A DNA stretch of 64,000 bases from assembly GCF_014647075.1 (NCBI RefSeq), contig NZ_BMOM01000014.1, positions 18,795 to 82,794 on the forward strand, in the 5' to 3' direction. This DNA is from Deinococcus aerophilus (GTDB taxonomy: Bacteria > Deinococcota > Deinococci > Deinococcales > Deinococcaceae). Below, in pieces: positions 49,670 through 64,000 of the stretch. Under the pieces are notes generated by a model that did no database searches, was not told where the DNA came from, and was given only the letters and a program-made list of their open reading frames with translations. The number at the start of each line of letters is the position of its first letter. Within the stretch, counting starts at the first letter, position 1. Both the position numbers and the translations under genes were made by a program.

Positions 49670-50722
49670 ATGCGGGGCGCTAGGGGACTGGCGCTGCTCG
49701 TCGGGGCGGTGGGCCTGGGCCTGCTGCTGGCCGGATGCTCGGAGGTCCGCTACCTGGCACAGGCGGCCGGCGGGCAGCTGGACCTGCTGCGCCGGGCCCG
49801 GCCGGTGGCGGAGGTGCTCGCCGACCCCACCACCGACGCCGGGGTGCGCCGCAAGCTGCAGCTCGCTTCGGATGTGCGGGCGTTTGCCCTGCACGACCTG
49901 GGCCTGCCCGACCACGGCTCCTTTCAGAAGTATGTGGACGTGGGGCGACCCGCGGTGGTCTGGAACGTCTTTTCTGCTGCGCCCGACAGCATCCAGCTGC
50001 AAACCTCCTGCTTTCCCATTGCGGGTTGTGTGGGCTACCGGGGCTACTTCCATGAGGCAGACGCGCGGGCCTACGCCGATCAGCGCCGCGCCGCCGGCGA
50101 CGACGTGAGCGTGGGAGGCGTCAGTGCCTACAGCACGCTGGGATACCTCAATGACCCGGTGCTGTCCACCATGCTCGCTGCCTCCGACGCCACCGTGATC
50201 CGCACGGTCATTCATGAGCTGGCCCATCCAGCGCTGTACGTCAAGGACGACACCGTATTTAACGAGTCCTTTGCCACGGCGGTGGAGGAGGCGGGTATGC
50301 GCCGCTGGCTGGCCGCGCACGGCACCCCCGGGTTGCGGGAGGCCGACCGGCTGGCCCAGCACCGCGCGGGGGGGTTCGAGGCGCTGTTGCTGCAGACCCG
50401 CGGCGAGCTGGAAGCCCTGTACGCCCGGTCCCTGCCCGCCCCGGAGGTCCAGACCCGCAAGGCAGCCATTCTGGCCGACCTGAACACCCGCTACGTGGCC
50501 CTCAAAGACAGCTGGGGCGGCTACTCGGGTTACGACGGCTGGTTTGCGCGGGGAGCGAACAATGCCTCGCTGGGGGCGGTGGCGGCCTACGCAACCCTGG
50601 TACCGGAGTTTCTGGCACTGTTGGACCGCCACGGGGGGAACATTCCCGCTTTTGTCGAGGCGGCCCGGGCATGTGCCGCACAGTCCGCCGCACAGCGGGC
50701 CTCGTGTCTGCGCGGGGAATAA
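49670..50722 (+). CDS. Zinc aminopeptidase-like lipoprotein (COG4324)
   Basis: The 350-residue protein has a lipoprotein signal (LLVGAVGLGLLLAGCSEV, lipobox LAGC at residues about 21-24), so it should be anchored on the outer face of the cytoplasmic membrane. It has an HExxH zinc motif in RTVIHELAHPALYVKDDTVF, followed by NESFATAVEEAGMRRW with a downstream glutamate ligand. This is the pattern of the predicted aminopeptidase family COG4324. The start ATG 49670 follows AGGACGGTC. The family is of unproven substrate. Confidence 0.88.
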   Translation: MRGARGLALLVGAVGLGLLLAGCSEVRYLAQAAGGQLDLLRRARPVAEVLADPTTDAGVRRKLQLASDVRAFALHDLGLPDHGSFQKYVDVGRPAVVWNVFSAAPDSIQLQTSCFPIAGCVGYRGYFHEADARAYADQRRAAGDDVSVGGVSAYSTLGYLNDPVLSTMLAASDATVIRTVIHELAHPALYVKDDTVFNESFATAVEEAGMRRWLAAHGTPGLREADRLAQHRAGGFEALLLQTRGELEALYARSLPAPEVQTRKAAILADLNTRYVALKDSWGGYSGYDGWFARGANNASLGAVAAYATLVPEFLALLDRHGGNIPAFVEAARACAAQSAAQRASCLRGE

Positions 50723-50927
50723 CTGCCCCCGCCGTTCATCTCACCCGGGTCCGCACACCTGCCTTCTAGGCCGTGCTGCTCGGGGCCGTGACGCCCGTAT
50801 CTGAACATGTTCGGGTTCTCCGCCGCCGGATACACCGGGCAGCCGGGAGCGCCGCGTCCGCACAGGGAATTGCGGCCGGTCTTCCCCGGTCTGCACCGGT
50901 TTCCCGGACAATTCACTTTCCCCGCGG

Positions 50928-52403
<1,476 letters not shown>

Positions 52404-52489
52404 GCCCAGGAGAGTAGCAGCCCACGTGAAAAGCCCCCGCTGAATCTGGCGGGGGCCTGGGTGTTGCCGTGGTGTTTGCGGGGAGGAGC

Positions 52490-54232
<1,743 letters not shown>

Positions 54233-54319
54233 GGAAGGCTCCTTGGTAGAGATGGTGATGGAAGGTGGTCCAGGGCGGAGGGGCGGAACTTGTGTTCCCT
54301 CCCCACCCACCGTTGGGGG

Positions 54320-57049
<2,730 letters not shown>

Positions 57050-57145
57050 ACCGTGCAGTGTATGCCCGCCCCTTCCACACTTCCAACAGGATGTTATGAA
57101 GGGATTGACCACGCACAGGCGTGAATCTGTCAAGCTGAACGGCAC

Positions 57146-58048
57146 ATGGAGCTGCGTCACCTGCGTCACTTCGTCGCGCTGGCCGAGGAGGAGCATTTCG
57201 GGCGGGCCGCCGAGCGCGTCTTTGTGGTTCAGCAGGCCCTGAGCAACAGCGTGCGCAATCTGGAAGAGGAGGTCGGCGTGCCGCTGGTGCTGCGGACCAC
57301 CCGGCGGGTGCAGCTGACCCCGGCGGGCCAGGAATTTCTGGTGGGCGCCCGCGAGACGCTCTCGCTTGCGGCCCAGACGGTGGAACGGGCCCGCCGCGCC
57401 GCGCGGGGCGAGGTGGGCCGCCTGACCGTGGGCTTTGTCAGCGGGCTGGCCTTTGGCGGGCTGCCCGAGATCGTGCGCCGCTTCCGCGAGCTGTACCCGA
57501 ACGTCAGCGTGGACCTGCGCGAGCTGACCGCCCAGGAGCAGGAGGCGGGGCTGCGCGGCGGCACCATCGACATCGGGCTGATGCTGCTGCCGGTGCGGGC
57601 CCCCAACCTGGATTCGCGGCCCCTGTGGCAGCAACCCCTGGTGGCGGCTCTGCCCGCCGGCCACCCGCTGGCCCGCAAACGCCGCCTGCGCATTGCGGAC
57701 CTCGCCCCCGAACCGTTCGTGTTCTTTCCCCGGCAGCTGCGCGCCACCTACTTTGATCAGGTGATGCGCTGGTGCGCCTCGGCCGGCTTTACCCCCAATG
57801 TCGTGCAGGAGGCCATCGAGATTCCCACCCTGCTGTCGCTGGTCGCGGCGGGCGTGGGGGTGTTCCTGCCCATCGAGTTCTTCAGCCGGCTGTCGTTGCC
57901 GGGCGTGGTCTACCGTCCGCTGGAGGACGCCCCGGTGGTGGAGATCGTGGCGGTGTGGCGGCGCGACGAGGGACGCAATCCGGTGGTGCGGGCCTTTCTG
58001 GGAGTGGCGGGCGAGATGCTGGGCCGGCAGGAACCGGAGCGGGCGTAA
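57146..58048 (+). CDS. LysR-family transcriptional regulator
   Basis: The 300-residue protein has the LysR N-terminal winged helix ([60 protein letters not shown]) and an effector domain starting [20 protein letters not shown]. It is divergent from aceE. The 96-base gap would carry both promoters and its operator. Typical LysR genes regulate their divergent neighbour, so control of pyruvate dehydrogenase is likely; the effector is unknown. Confidence 0.9.
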   Translation: MELRHLRHFVALAEEEHFGRAAERVFVVQQALSNSVRNLEEEVGVPLVLRTTRRVQLTPAGQEFLVGARETLSLAAQTVERARRAARGEVGRLTVGFVSGLAFGGLPEIVRRFRELYPNVSVDLRELTAQEQEAGLRGGTIDIGLMLLPVRAPNLDSRPLWQQPLVAALPAGHPLARKRRLRIADLAPEPFVFFPRQLRATYFDQVMRWCASAGFTPNVVQEAIEIPTLLSLVAAGVGVFLPIEFFSRLSLPGVVYRPLEDAPVVEIVAVWRRDEGRNPVVRAFLGVAGEMLGRQEPERA

Positions 58049-58104
58049 CAGCCCCGCCCCGGCGGCAGGAGACCAGGAGGGCCGGGCCTCCCTGAAGGTT
58101 CTGT

Positions 58105-58122
58105 ATACGTCATCTGACCTAG
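58105..58122 (+). promoter_or_regulatory. Degenerate RDRM-like palindrome upstream of uvrB
   Basis: ATACGTCATCTGACCTAG contains GTCA-TC-TGAC with TAC/CTA arms, about 85 bases before the uvrB start. It resembles the Deinococcus radiation/desiccation response motif TTATGTCATTGACATAA, but has one extra central base and several arm mismatches. Function is only a suggestion. Confidence 0.35.
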
Positions 58123-58207
58123 CACGCTCTTCTGTCCAGGGCGTAAACTGAAGGGTGCGTTCAGAGTTCAGCCGTCCCATTTGCTCGAGCCTTCCTGGAG
58201 GGTATGC

Positions 58208-60223
<2,016 letters not shown>

Positions 60224-60264
60224 TCGCCCTGCTGTTCAGGCAAGCAAACAGATTGGCAAAGAGG

Positions 60265-60297
60265 AGCCGCCTTCCCAGAACCGGGGGGCGGCTTTTC
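60265..60297 (+). terminator. Intrinsic terminator after uvrB
   Basis: AGCCGCC (60265-60271) pairs with GGCGGCT (60287-60293), followed by TTT. It lies 41 bases after the uvrB stop, between it and the convergent uracil permease gene. Confidence 0.85.
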
Positions 60298-60364
60298 TCC
60301 TGAAGTTTCTCCTGAAGGCTCGCGGTTGAGGGCCCGTGGGTGTTCGCGCGGTCACGCCAGGCAC

Positions 60365-61627
60365 TCAGTTCAGCATTTTCCGGGGCCCTTCCGGATCCTC
60401 TTCCGGGCGCTGCAGCGGCAGGATCAGGTTTGCCACGATGCCCACCACGGCGGCCAGCGCCATGCCCGAGAGGTTCAGGGTGGTGCCCCCCACCATCACC
60501 GGGAAGGTCGCGCCGCCCAGCCCCAGCACCAGAATCAGCGAGACGATGATCAGGTTGCGCGAGTGGGCGAAATCGATCTTCGCCTCGGCCAGCGTCCGGA
60601 TGCCCACGCTGGCGATCATGCCGAACAGCAGAATGCTCACGCCGCCCAGCACTCCCTGGGGCAGGCCCTGCAGCACCGCCGCGAGCTTGGGCGAGCAGCC
60701 GTACGCCATGGCGAACACGGCCCCGATCCTCAGGATGGCGGGGTCGTATACCCGGGTCAGGGCAAGCACGCCGGTGTTCTCGGCGTAGGTGGTGGCCGCG
60801 GGGCCGCCCAGCGCGGCGCTGCTCATGTTCGCCACGCCATCGGCGAACAGGGTGCGGCTCAGCCCTGGAGTCTTCAGGAAGTCCTGGCCCACGACCCGGC
60901 CGTTCACGATCACGTCGCCCACGTGCTCGATAAAGGTCACCACCGCCACGGGCGCGATGATTGCCACCGCCCGCCAGTCCAGCGCGGGGGCATGAAAGTC
61001 CGGCCAGCCCAGCAGCGGTGCGGCGCGGACAGCGTCGAGGGCGGCGGGAGTCACCTGTCCGGTCAGCAGCGCGATCAGGTAACCCACGACCACGCCGATC
61101 AGAATGGGCAGCATGCGGAAGAGGCCGCGGCCATACACGCTGGCGACCACCGCCGAGGCCAGGGTTGCCAGGGCCAGCCACCAGTTCGACTTGGCCTGAT
61201 CCACTGCCACGCTGGACAGACCCAGGCCGATCACGATGATGACCGGCCCGGTGACCACTGCCGGAAAGACGCGCAGCAGCCGTCCGGTGCCGAACAGCTT
61301 GACCAGCGCGCTGAACAGCAGGTACATCAGGCCGGCGGCGATCAGTCCGCCCCCGGCGGCGGCGGGGCCGAATTCCTTGACCACCAGGGCGGTGGGAGCG
61401 ATAAACGCAAAGCTCGATCCCAGGAAAATCGGGACGCGGCCCCCCGACAGCAGGTGGAAAATCAGGGTGGCGACGCCGGCCCCGAACAGCGCCACGCTGG
61501 GGGGCAGCCCCACGAGAATCGGAACGAGGATGGTCGAGCCGAACATGGCCACCGAGTGCTGGGCTCCCAGCACCAGCCGCCGGGCAGGAGACAGGGAAGA
61601 AGAGGGGGATGGTGGGGTGTATGTCAT
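60365..61627 (-). CDS. uraA: Uracil/xanthine permease (NCS2 family)
   Basis: The 420-residue transporter has the NCS2/UraA layout with 12-14 helices. It shows [40 protein letters not shown] with the substrate-site glutamate, and [20 protein letters not shown]. Also present is [20 protein letters not shown]. It takes up uracil by proton symport; xanthine carriers are similar, so specificity is moderate. The ATG 61627 ([11 protein letters not shown]) is the start. It is on the minus strand, downstream of the secreted protein gene 61802-62317 and convergent with uvrB. Confidence 0.9.
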   Translation of the reverse strand: MTYTPPSPSSSLSPARRLVLGAQHSVAMFGSTILVPILVGLPPSVALFGAGVATLIFHLLSGGRVPIFLGSSFAFIAPTALVVKEFGPAAAGGGLIAAGLMYLLFSALVKLFGTGRLLRVFPAVVTGPVIIVIGLGLSSVAVDQAKSNWWLALATLASAVVASVYGRGLFRMLPILIGVVVGYLIALLTGQVTPAALDAVRAAPLLGWPDFHAPALDWRAVAIIAPVAVVTFIEHVGDVIVNGRVVGQDFLKTPGLSRTLFADGVANMSSAALGGPAATTYAENTGVLALTRVYDPAILRIGAVFAMAYGCSPKLAAVLQGLPQGVLGGVSILLFGMIASVGIRTLAEAKIDFAHSRNLIIVSLILVLGLGGATFPVMVGGTTLNLSGMALAAVVGIVANLILPLQRPEEDPEGPRKMLN

Positions 61628-61801
61628 GCGTGCAGCCTCCAGAGCCGGCCCACCGGAGCCTCGTTCCCATCCGGGTCCGTCCTCCCGGTCTTCCGCAGCG
61701 CGTGCGTCATGGAAGACGAGGACCTCGGTACAGACAGGAAGGCCCAGGCAGACGAATTGTTCCGGGTACCCACGGTAGCGCACCCGGCTGGCCCCGAGCC
61801 G

Positions 61802-62317
61802 TCAGCGCCCGGCGGAATCCGTGGGTGTTTGCCGCCGCAGGGTGCAGCGGCCGAGCCGCAGTTCGGCACTCGCCTCGGCGCGCTCCTGTGGGGTCCGCGT
61901 CACGCTCGCGACCGCCAGGGCCGTCTCCAGCATGGAGGGCAGGGCATTCAGGGTGGTGACTGCCAGCACGCCGTCAAACACCTCTCCCTCCAGTGGACCG
62001 ATGTAGGCGCAGGCGAGGGCCAGCCCGCCGCTCCGGGCATCGGCAAGGTCCAGCGCGATCAGCGAGGTGTGTTCCTGATCCAGCAGCAGCGTTCCCCGGT
62101 CTGCGGGGTAGGTGGCGGTGCCGTTGTGTAGCTGCGGCGCGCCTCCGTTCAGGCGCAGGGTGGTGAGAAACTGCTCGCCATCGGCACTGAGCGCCTCCAG
62201 TGTCCAGACCTGACCCGGCTGCAGGGGAGAGGCTGGGGGGGCGCTGGCCGCTGCTTGGAACCCTCCCATCCACGGGGCCAGGGCACAGGCGGTCAGGAGG
62301 GCCAAAGACAGGCGCAT
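61802..62317 (-). CDS. Secreted protein of unknown function
   Basis: The 171-residue protein has an N-terminal hydrophobic signal (LSLALLTACALAPWMGGFQA) with a possible lipobox-like cysteine at LLTAC, but no clear lipoprotein sorting pattern. The mature domain has WTLEALSADGEQFLTTLRLN, ALACAYIGPLEGEVFDGVLA and SAELRLGRCTLRRQTPTD. I recognise no family. ATG 62317 was chosen. It is on the minus strand, 30 bases divergent from the dsRBD gene and 174 bases upstream of the permease. Confidence 0.65.
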   Translation of the reverse strand: MRLSLALLTACALAPWMGGFQAAASAPPASPLQPGQVWTLEALSADGEQFLTTLRLNGGAPQLHNGTATYPADRGTLLLDQEHTSLIALDLADARSGGLALACAYIGPLEGEVFDGVLAVTTLNALPSMLETALAVASVTRTPQERAEASAELRLGRCTLRRQTPTDSAGR

Positions 62318-62347
62318 GCGGCAGCGTAGCGCGCCATACTGGGGGGC

Positions 62348-62782
62348 ATGAATGCCAAGGGGGACTTGATCGCGCGGCTGCTGGCTCAGGGGCGGGGAAC
62401 GCCTGTTTTCGAGGCCACCGTGTATGGCCCGCCGCACGAGCGGTCATTTCAGGTGCAGGTGCTCTCGGGTGGCCGGGTGCTGGGTGAGGGAGGCCAGGGC
62501 CGCAGCAAGCGCGAGGCCGAGCGGCTGGCCGCAGAATCGGCCTTGCAGGTGCTGGACGCCGAGGCAGGGGGGCGGACGGACCCAGAGGGTGCCGCTGAAC
62601 CGCCTTCCGGGTCCGTGGAGCCGGACCGCTGGCCCATCTATTCCTCTGTGCTTCAGGCGGCGCTGGAGACGGCGCTGGAACTCGCCCCCGAGGACACCAC
62701 GCTCGATGAGGTACGCCAGGACGCCGCGCGGCTCTACCGCGACCTGCTGGAAGAACTGGGTCACGGTCCGGAGCAGGCGTGA
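62348..62782 (+). CDS. Stand-alone double-stranded RNA-binding domain protein
   Basis: The 144-residue protein has a ds[43 protein letters not shown], then [20 protein letters not shown] and LQVLD. Key RNA-binding residues are present: GPPH in loop 2 and SKREAE with AA at helix 2. No RNase III catalytic domain precedes it. A second, helical part ([20 protein letters not shown]) follows. Bacterial stand-alone dsRBD proteins are unusual. It starts at ATG 62348 and overlaps the HAD gene by four bases (GTGA). Confidence 0.8.
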   Translation: MNAKGDLIARLLAQGRGTPVFEATVYGPPHERSFQVQVLSGGRVLGEGGQGRSKREAERLAAESALQVLDAEAGGRTDPEGAAEPPSGSVEPDRWPIYSSVLQAALETALELAPEDTTLDEVRQDAARLYRDLLEELGHGPEQA

Positions 62783-63450
62783 GCGCGACCGCCTGGCCGT
62801 GGCGCCCGTCGGGGGTGCTCTTTGATATGGACGGAGTTCTGACCGCCAACAACACCTTTCACCGCCAGGCGTGGCAGGAGGTGGCGGCCACGGTGCTCGG
62901 CCTGACCCTCACCGATCATGACCTCGATACCAAGGTGGACGGGGGACGCAATCCCGAGATCATCGAGCGTCTCACCGGCCGGTACCCGGACGCCGGGGTG
63001 CTGGAACGCTTTCACGAGGCCAAGGAGGGCCGTTACCGCGAGCTGGCCCACGGCGCGCTGCAGGAGGTTGCGGGCCTGAGTCCCTACCTGGATGCCCTGG
63101 AGGAGCGGGGAATTCCCTATGCCCTGGTTACCAGTGCCGACCGCACCAACGTCGAGTTCGGAATGCGGGCGCTGGGCCTGGGGCACCGCTTTGGTCCCCG
63201 CGTGCTGGGAGAGGACGTCACGCGGGGAAAACCCCACCCTGAGCCGTTTCTGCTTGGAGCGCAGCGGCTGGGTTTGGCAGCCACCGCGTGCCTGGCCCAC
63301 GAGGACGCGGTGAACGGGGTGCGCAGCGCCTCGAGAGCAGGCTGCCGGGTCGTGGCCCTGACCACCACCGCAGTCGCCCAGGACCTGCAGGCGGCCGGAG
63401 CGGCGCTGACCGTACCGGATTTCACGGCCTGGCCGGACTGGCTGGAATAG
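62779..63450 (+). CDS. HAD-family hydrolase (beta-phosphoglucomutase-like)
   Basis: The 223-residue protein has HAD motif [21 protein letters not shown] with the nucleophile Asp, motif [11 protein letters not shown], and the C-terminal [16 protein letters not shown] and [20 protein letters not shown] with the acidic motif IV. The cap domain ([20 protein letters not shown]) is alpha-helical as in the beta-phosphoglucomutase branch. It hydrolyses or moves phosphate on an unknown small substrate. It begins with GTG 62779, cotranslated with the dsRBD gene. Confidence 0.88.
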   Translation: MSATAWPWRPSGVLFDMDGVLTANNTFHRQAWQEVAATVLGLTLTDHDLDTKVDGGRNPEIIERLTGRYPDAGVLERFHEAKEGRYRELAHGALQEVAGLSPYLDALEERGIPYALVTSADRTNVEFGMRALGLGHRFGPRVLGEDVTRGKPHPEPFLLGAQRLGLAATACLAHEDAVNGVRSASRAGCRVVALTTTAVAQDLQAAGAALTVPDFTAWPDWLE

Positions 63451-63469
63451 CTGAGGTGAGGCAAACCGG

Positions 63470-63808
63470 ATGAAAGGTGCCGATGCCGAGGACCGCGCGG
63501 CCCTCCACCTGCAGGCGTTGGGCCGTGAGGTGCTGGCGCGGAATTACCGCATTCCAGGCGGCGAGATTGACCTCGTCACCCGGGAAGCGGACGGCACCCT
63601 GGTGTTCACGGAGGTCCGTCAGCGGCGTACAGACCGCTATGGCAGCGCAGCCGAGAGCGTGACCCCCCGCAAGCTGGCCCTGATGCGGCGGGCCGTCCTG
63701 AGTTATCTCGCCCGTGAAGTGGGGCAGGAAGTGGGGTGCCGGCTGGAGGTGCTGACCATTGAGGGAGGGGCAAAAAGCGGGACGCTCACGCTGTTTTTCG
63801 TTGACTGA
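63470..63808 (+). CDS. YraN/UPF0102 family protein
   Basis: The 112-residue protein has the YraN pattern: [40 protein letters not shown] and [20 protein letters not shown]. The E-D and E-V-R/Q-R positions match the endonuclease-like PD-(D/E)XK core of the family, whose function is unknown. It starts at ATG 63470, 19 bases after the HAD gene stop, so the dsRBD, HAD and YraN genes probably share a transcript. Confidence 0.88.
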   Translation: MKGADAEDRAALHLQALGREVLARNYRIPGGEIDLVTREADGTLVFTEVRQRRTDRYGSAAESVTPRKLALMRRAVLSYLAREVGQEVGCRLEVLTIEGGAKSGTLTLFFVD

Positions 63809-63865
63809 GGGTGGGTGGCCTGGGGTGGTGTGGCGGAGCCTCAAGCAACTTCAGGAGGACAGGGG

Positions 63866-63915
<50 letters not shown>

Positions 63916-64000
63916 CGGTGCATGACAACCGAGCGTGAAACGAGCGAGAGAGACGCAAAATATCTGCGGCCATCCCACGGGATGACCGCTTGAGAATGGA

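Overview
The window is a high-GC, gene-dense stretch of bacterial chromosome that looks like Deinococcus (Deinococcota). The reasons are the protein content and its combinations: a MurE lacking the usual DNPR motif, as fits an ornithine peptidoglycan; TonB/ExbBD-like genes without a recognisable TonB C-terminal domain; near-consensus parS sites beside mnmG-rsmG-parA-parB; and a SufCB(D) cluster. Genus-level identification is inference from family knowledge; no database search was possible. It is the origin-proximal part of a main chromosome, because dnaA, oriC, dnaN, parAB, parS, mnmG and rsmG all lie inside about 22 kb.

Layout. 1-3.5 kb (minus): partial MFS transporter, rodA, metallophosphoesterase, minE, minD. 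3.6-6.7 kb: rimO and a convergent nitronate monooxygenase. 6.9-11.2 kb (plus): exbB-exbD-TonB-like giant linker protein-secreted protein. 11.2-13.0 kb (minus): MOSC protein, YqhA-like protein, trmK. 13.2-14.5 kb: tyrS. 14.5-20.9 kb: pyk, eno, dnaN, oriC, dnaA, with DnaA-box clusters in all three long intergenic gaps. 21-25.5 kb: epimerase, small ORF, dprA, two-component system. 25.5-30.2 kb: secreted protein and a branched-chain (BCKDH-like) 2-oxoacid dehydrogenase operon with a PaaR-like operator in front. 30.3-31.9 kb: long class-V aminotransferase. 32.1-36.7 kb: mnmG, two parS-like sites, an orphan LAGLIDADG-like ORF, rsmG, parA, parB. 36.7-42.7 kb (minus): a three-gene Roadblock/membrane/coiled-coil operon, then tsaE and ackA. 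42.9 kb: tRNA-Arg(CCT). 43.1-44.3 kb: prepilin peptidase. 44.5-48.7 kb: sufC-sufB-VOC-sufD. 48.8-49.6 kb: decaying genes (a YjlB-like cupin interrupted by TGA, and a DUF4142 remnant). 49.7-52.4 kb: zinc aminopeptidase-like lipoprotein and murE. 52.5-58.0 kb: pyruvate dehydrogenase aceE-aceF with a divergent LysR regulator. 58.2-61.6 kb: uvrB and a uracil permease. 61.8-63.8 kb: secreted protein, a stand-alone dsRBD protein, HAD phosphatase, YraN. The window ends in a strong promoter and leader that probably drives an rRNA operon starting at the right edge.

How it works together. Replication initiation (DnaA, oriC, beta clamp), segregation (ParABS) and division-site placement (MinDE, RodA) are clustered. 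Central carbon metabolism (Eno, Pyk, PDH, BCKDH, AckA) is interleaved with them. The most unusual items are an apparent ATC start codon for dnaA, a DnaA-trio unwinding element, parS sites at and just beyond the mnmG 3' end, the Roadblock operon in which two of the three proteins share an N-terminal domain, the TonB-like protein with an unfamiliar C-terminal domain, and the free-standing dsRNA-binding domain protein.
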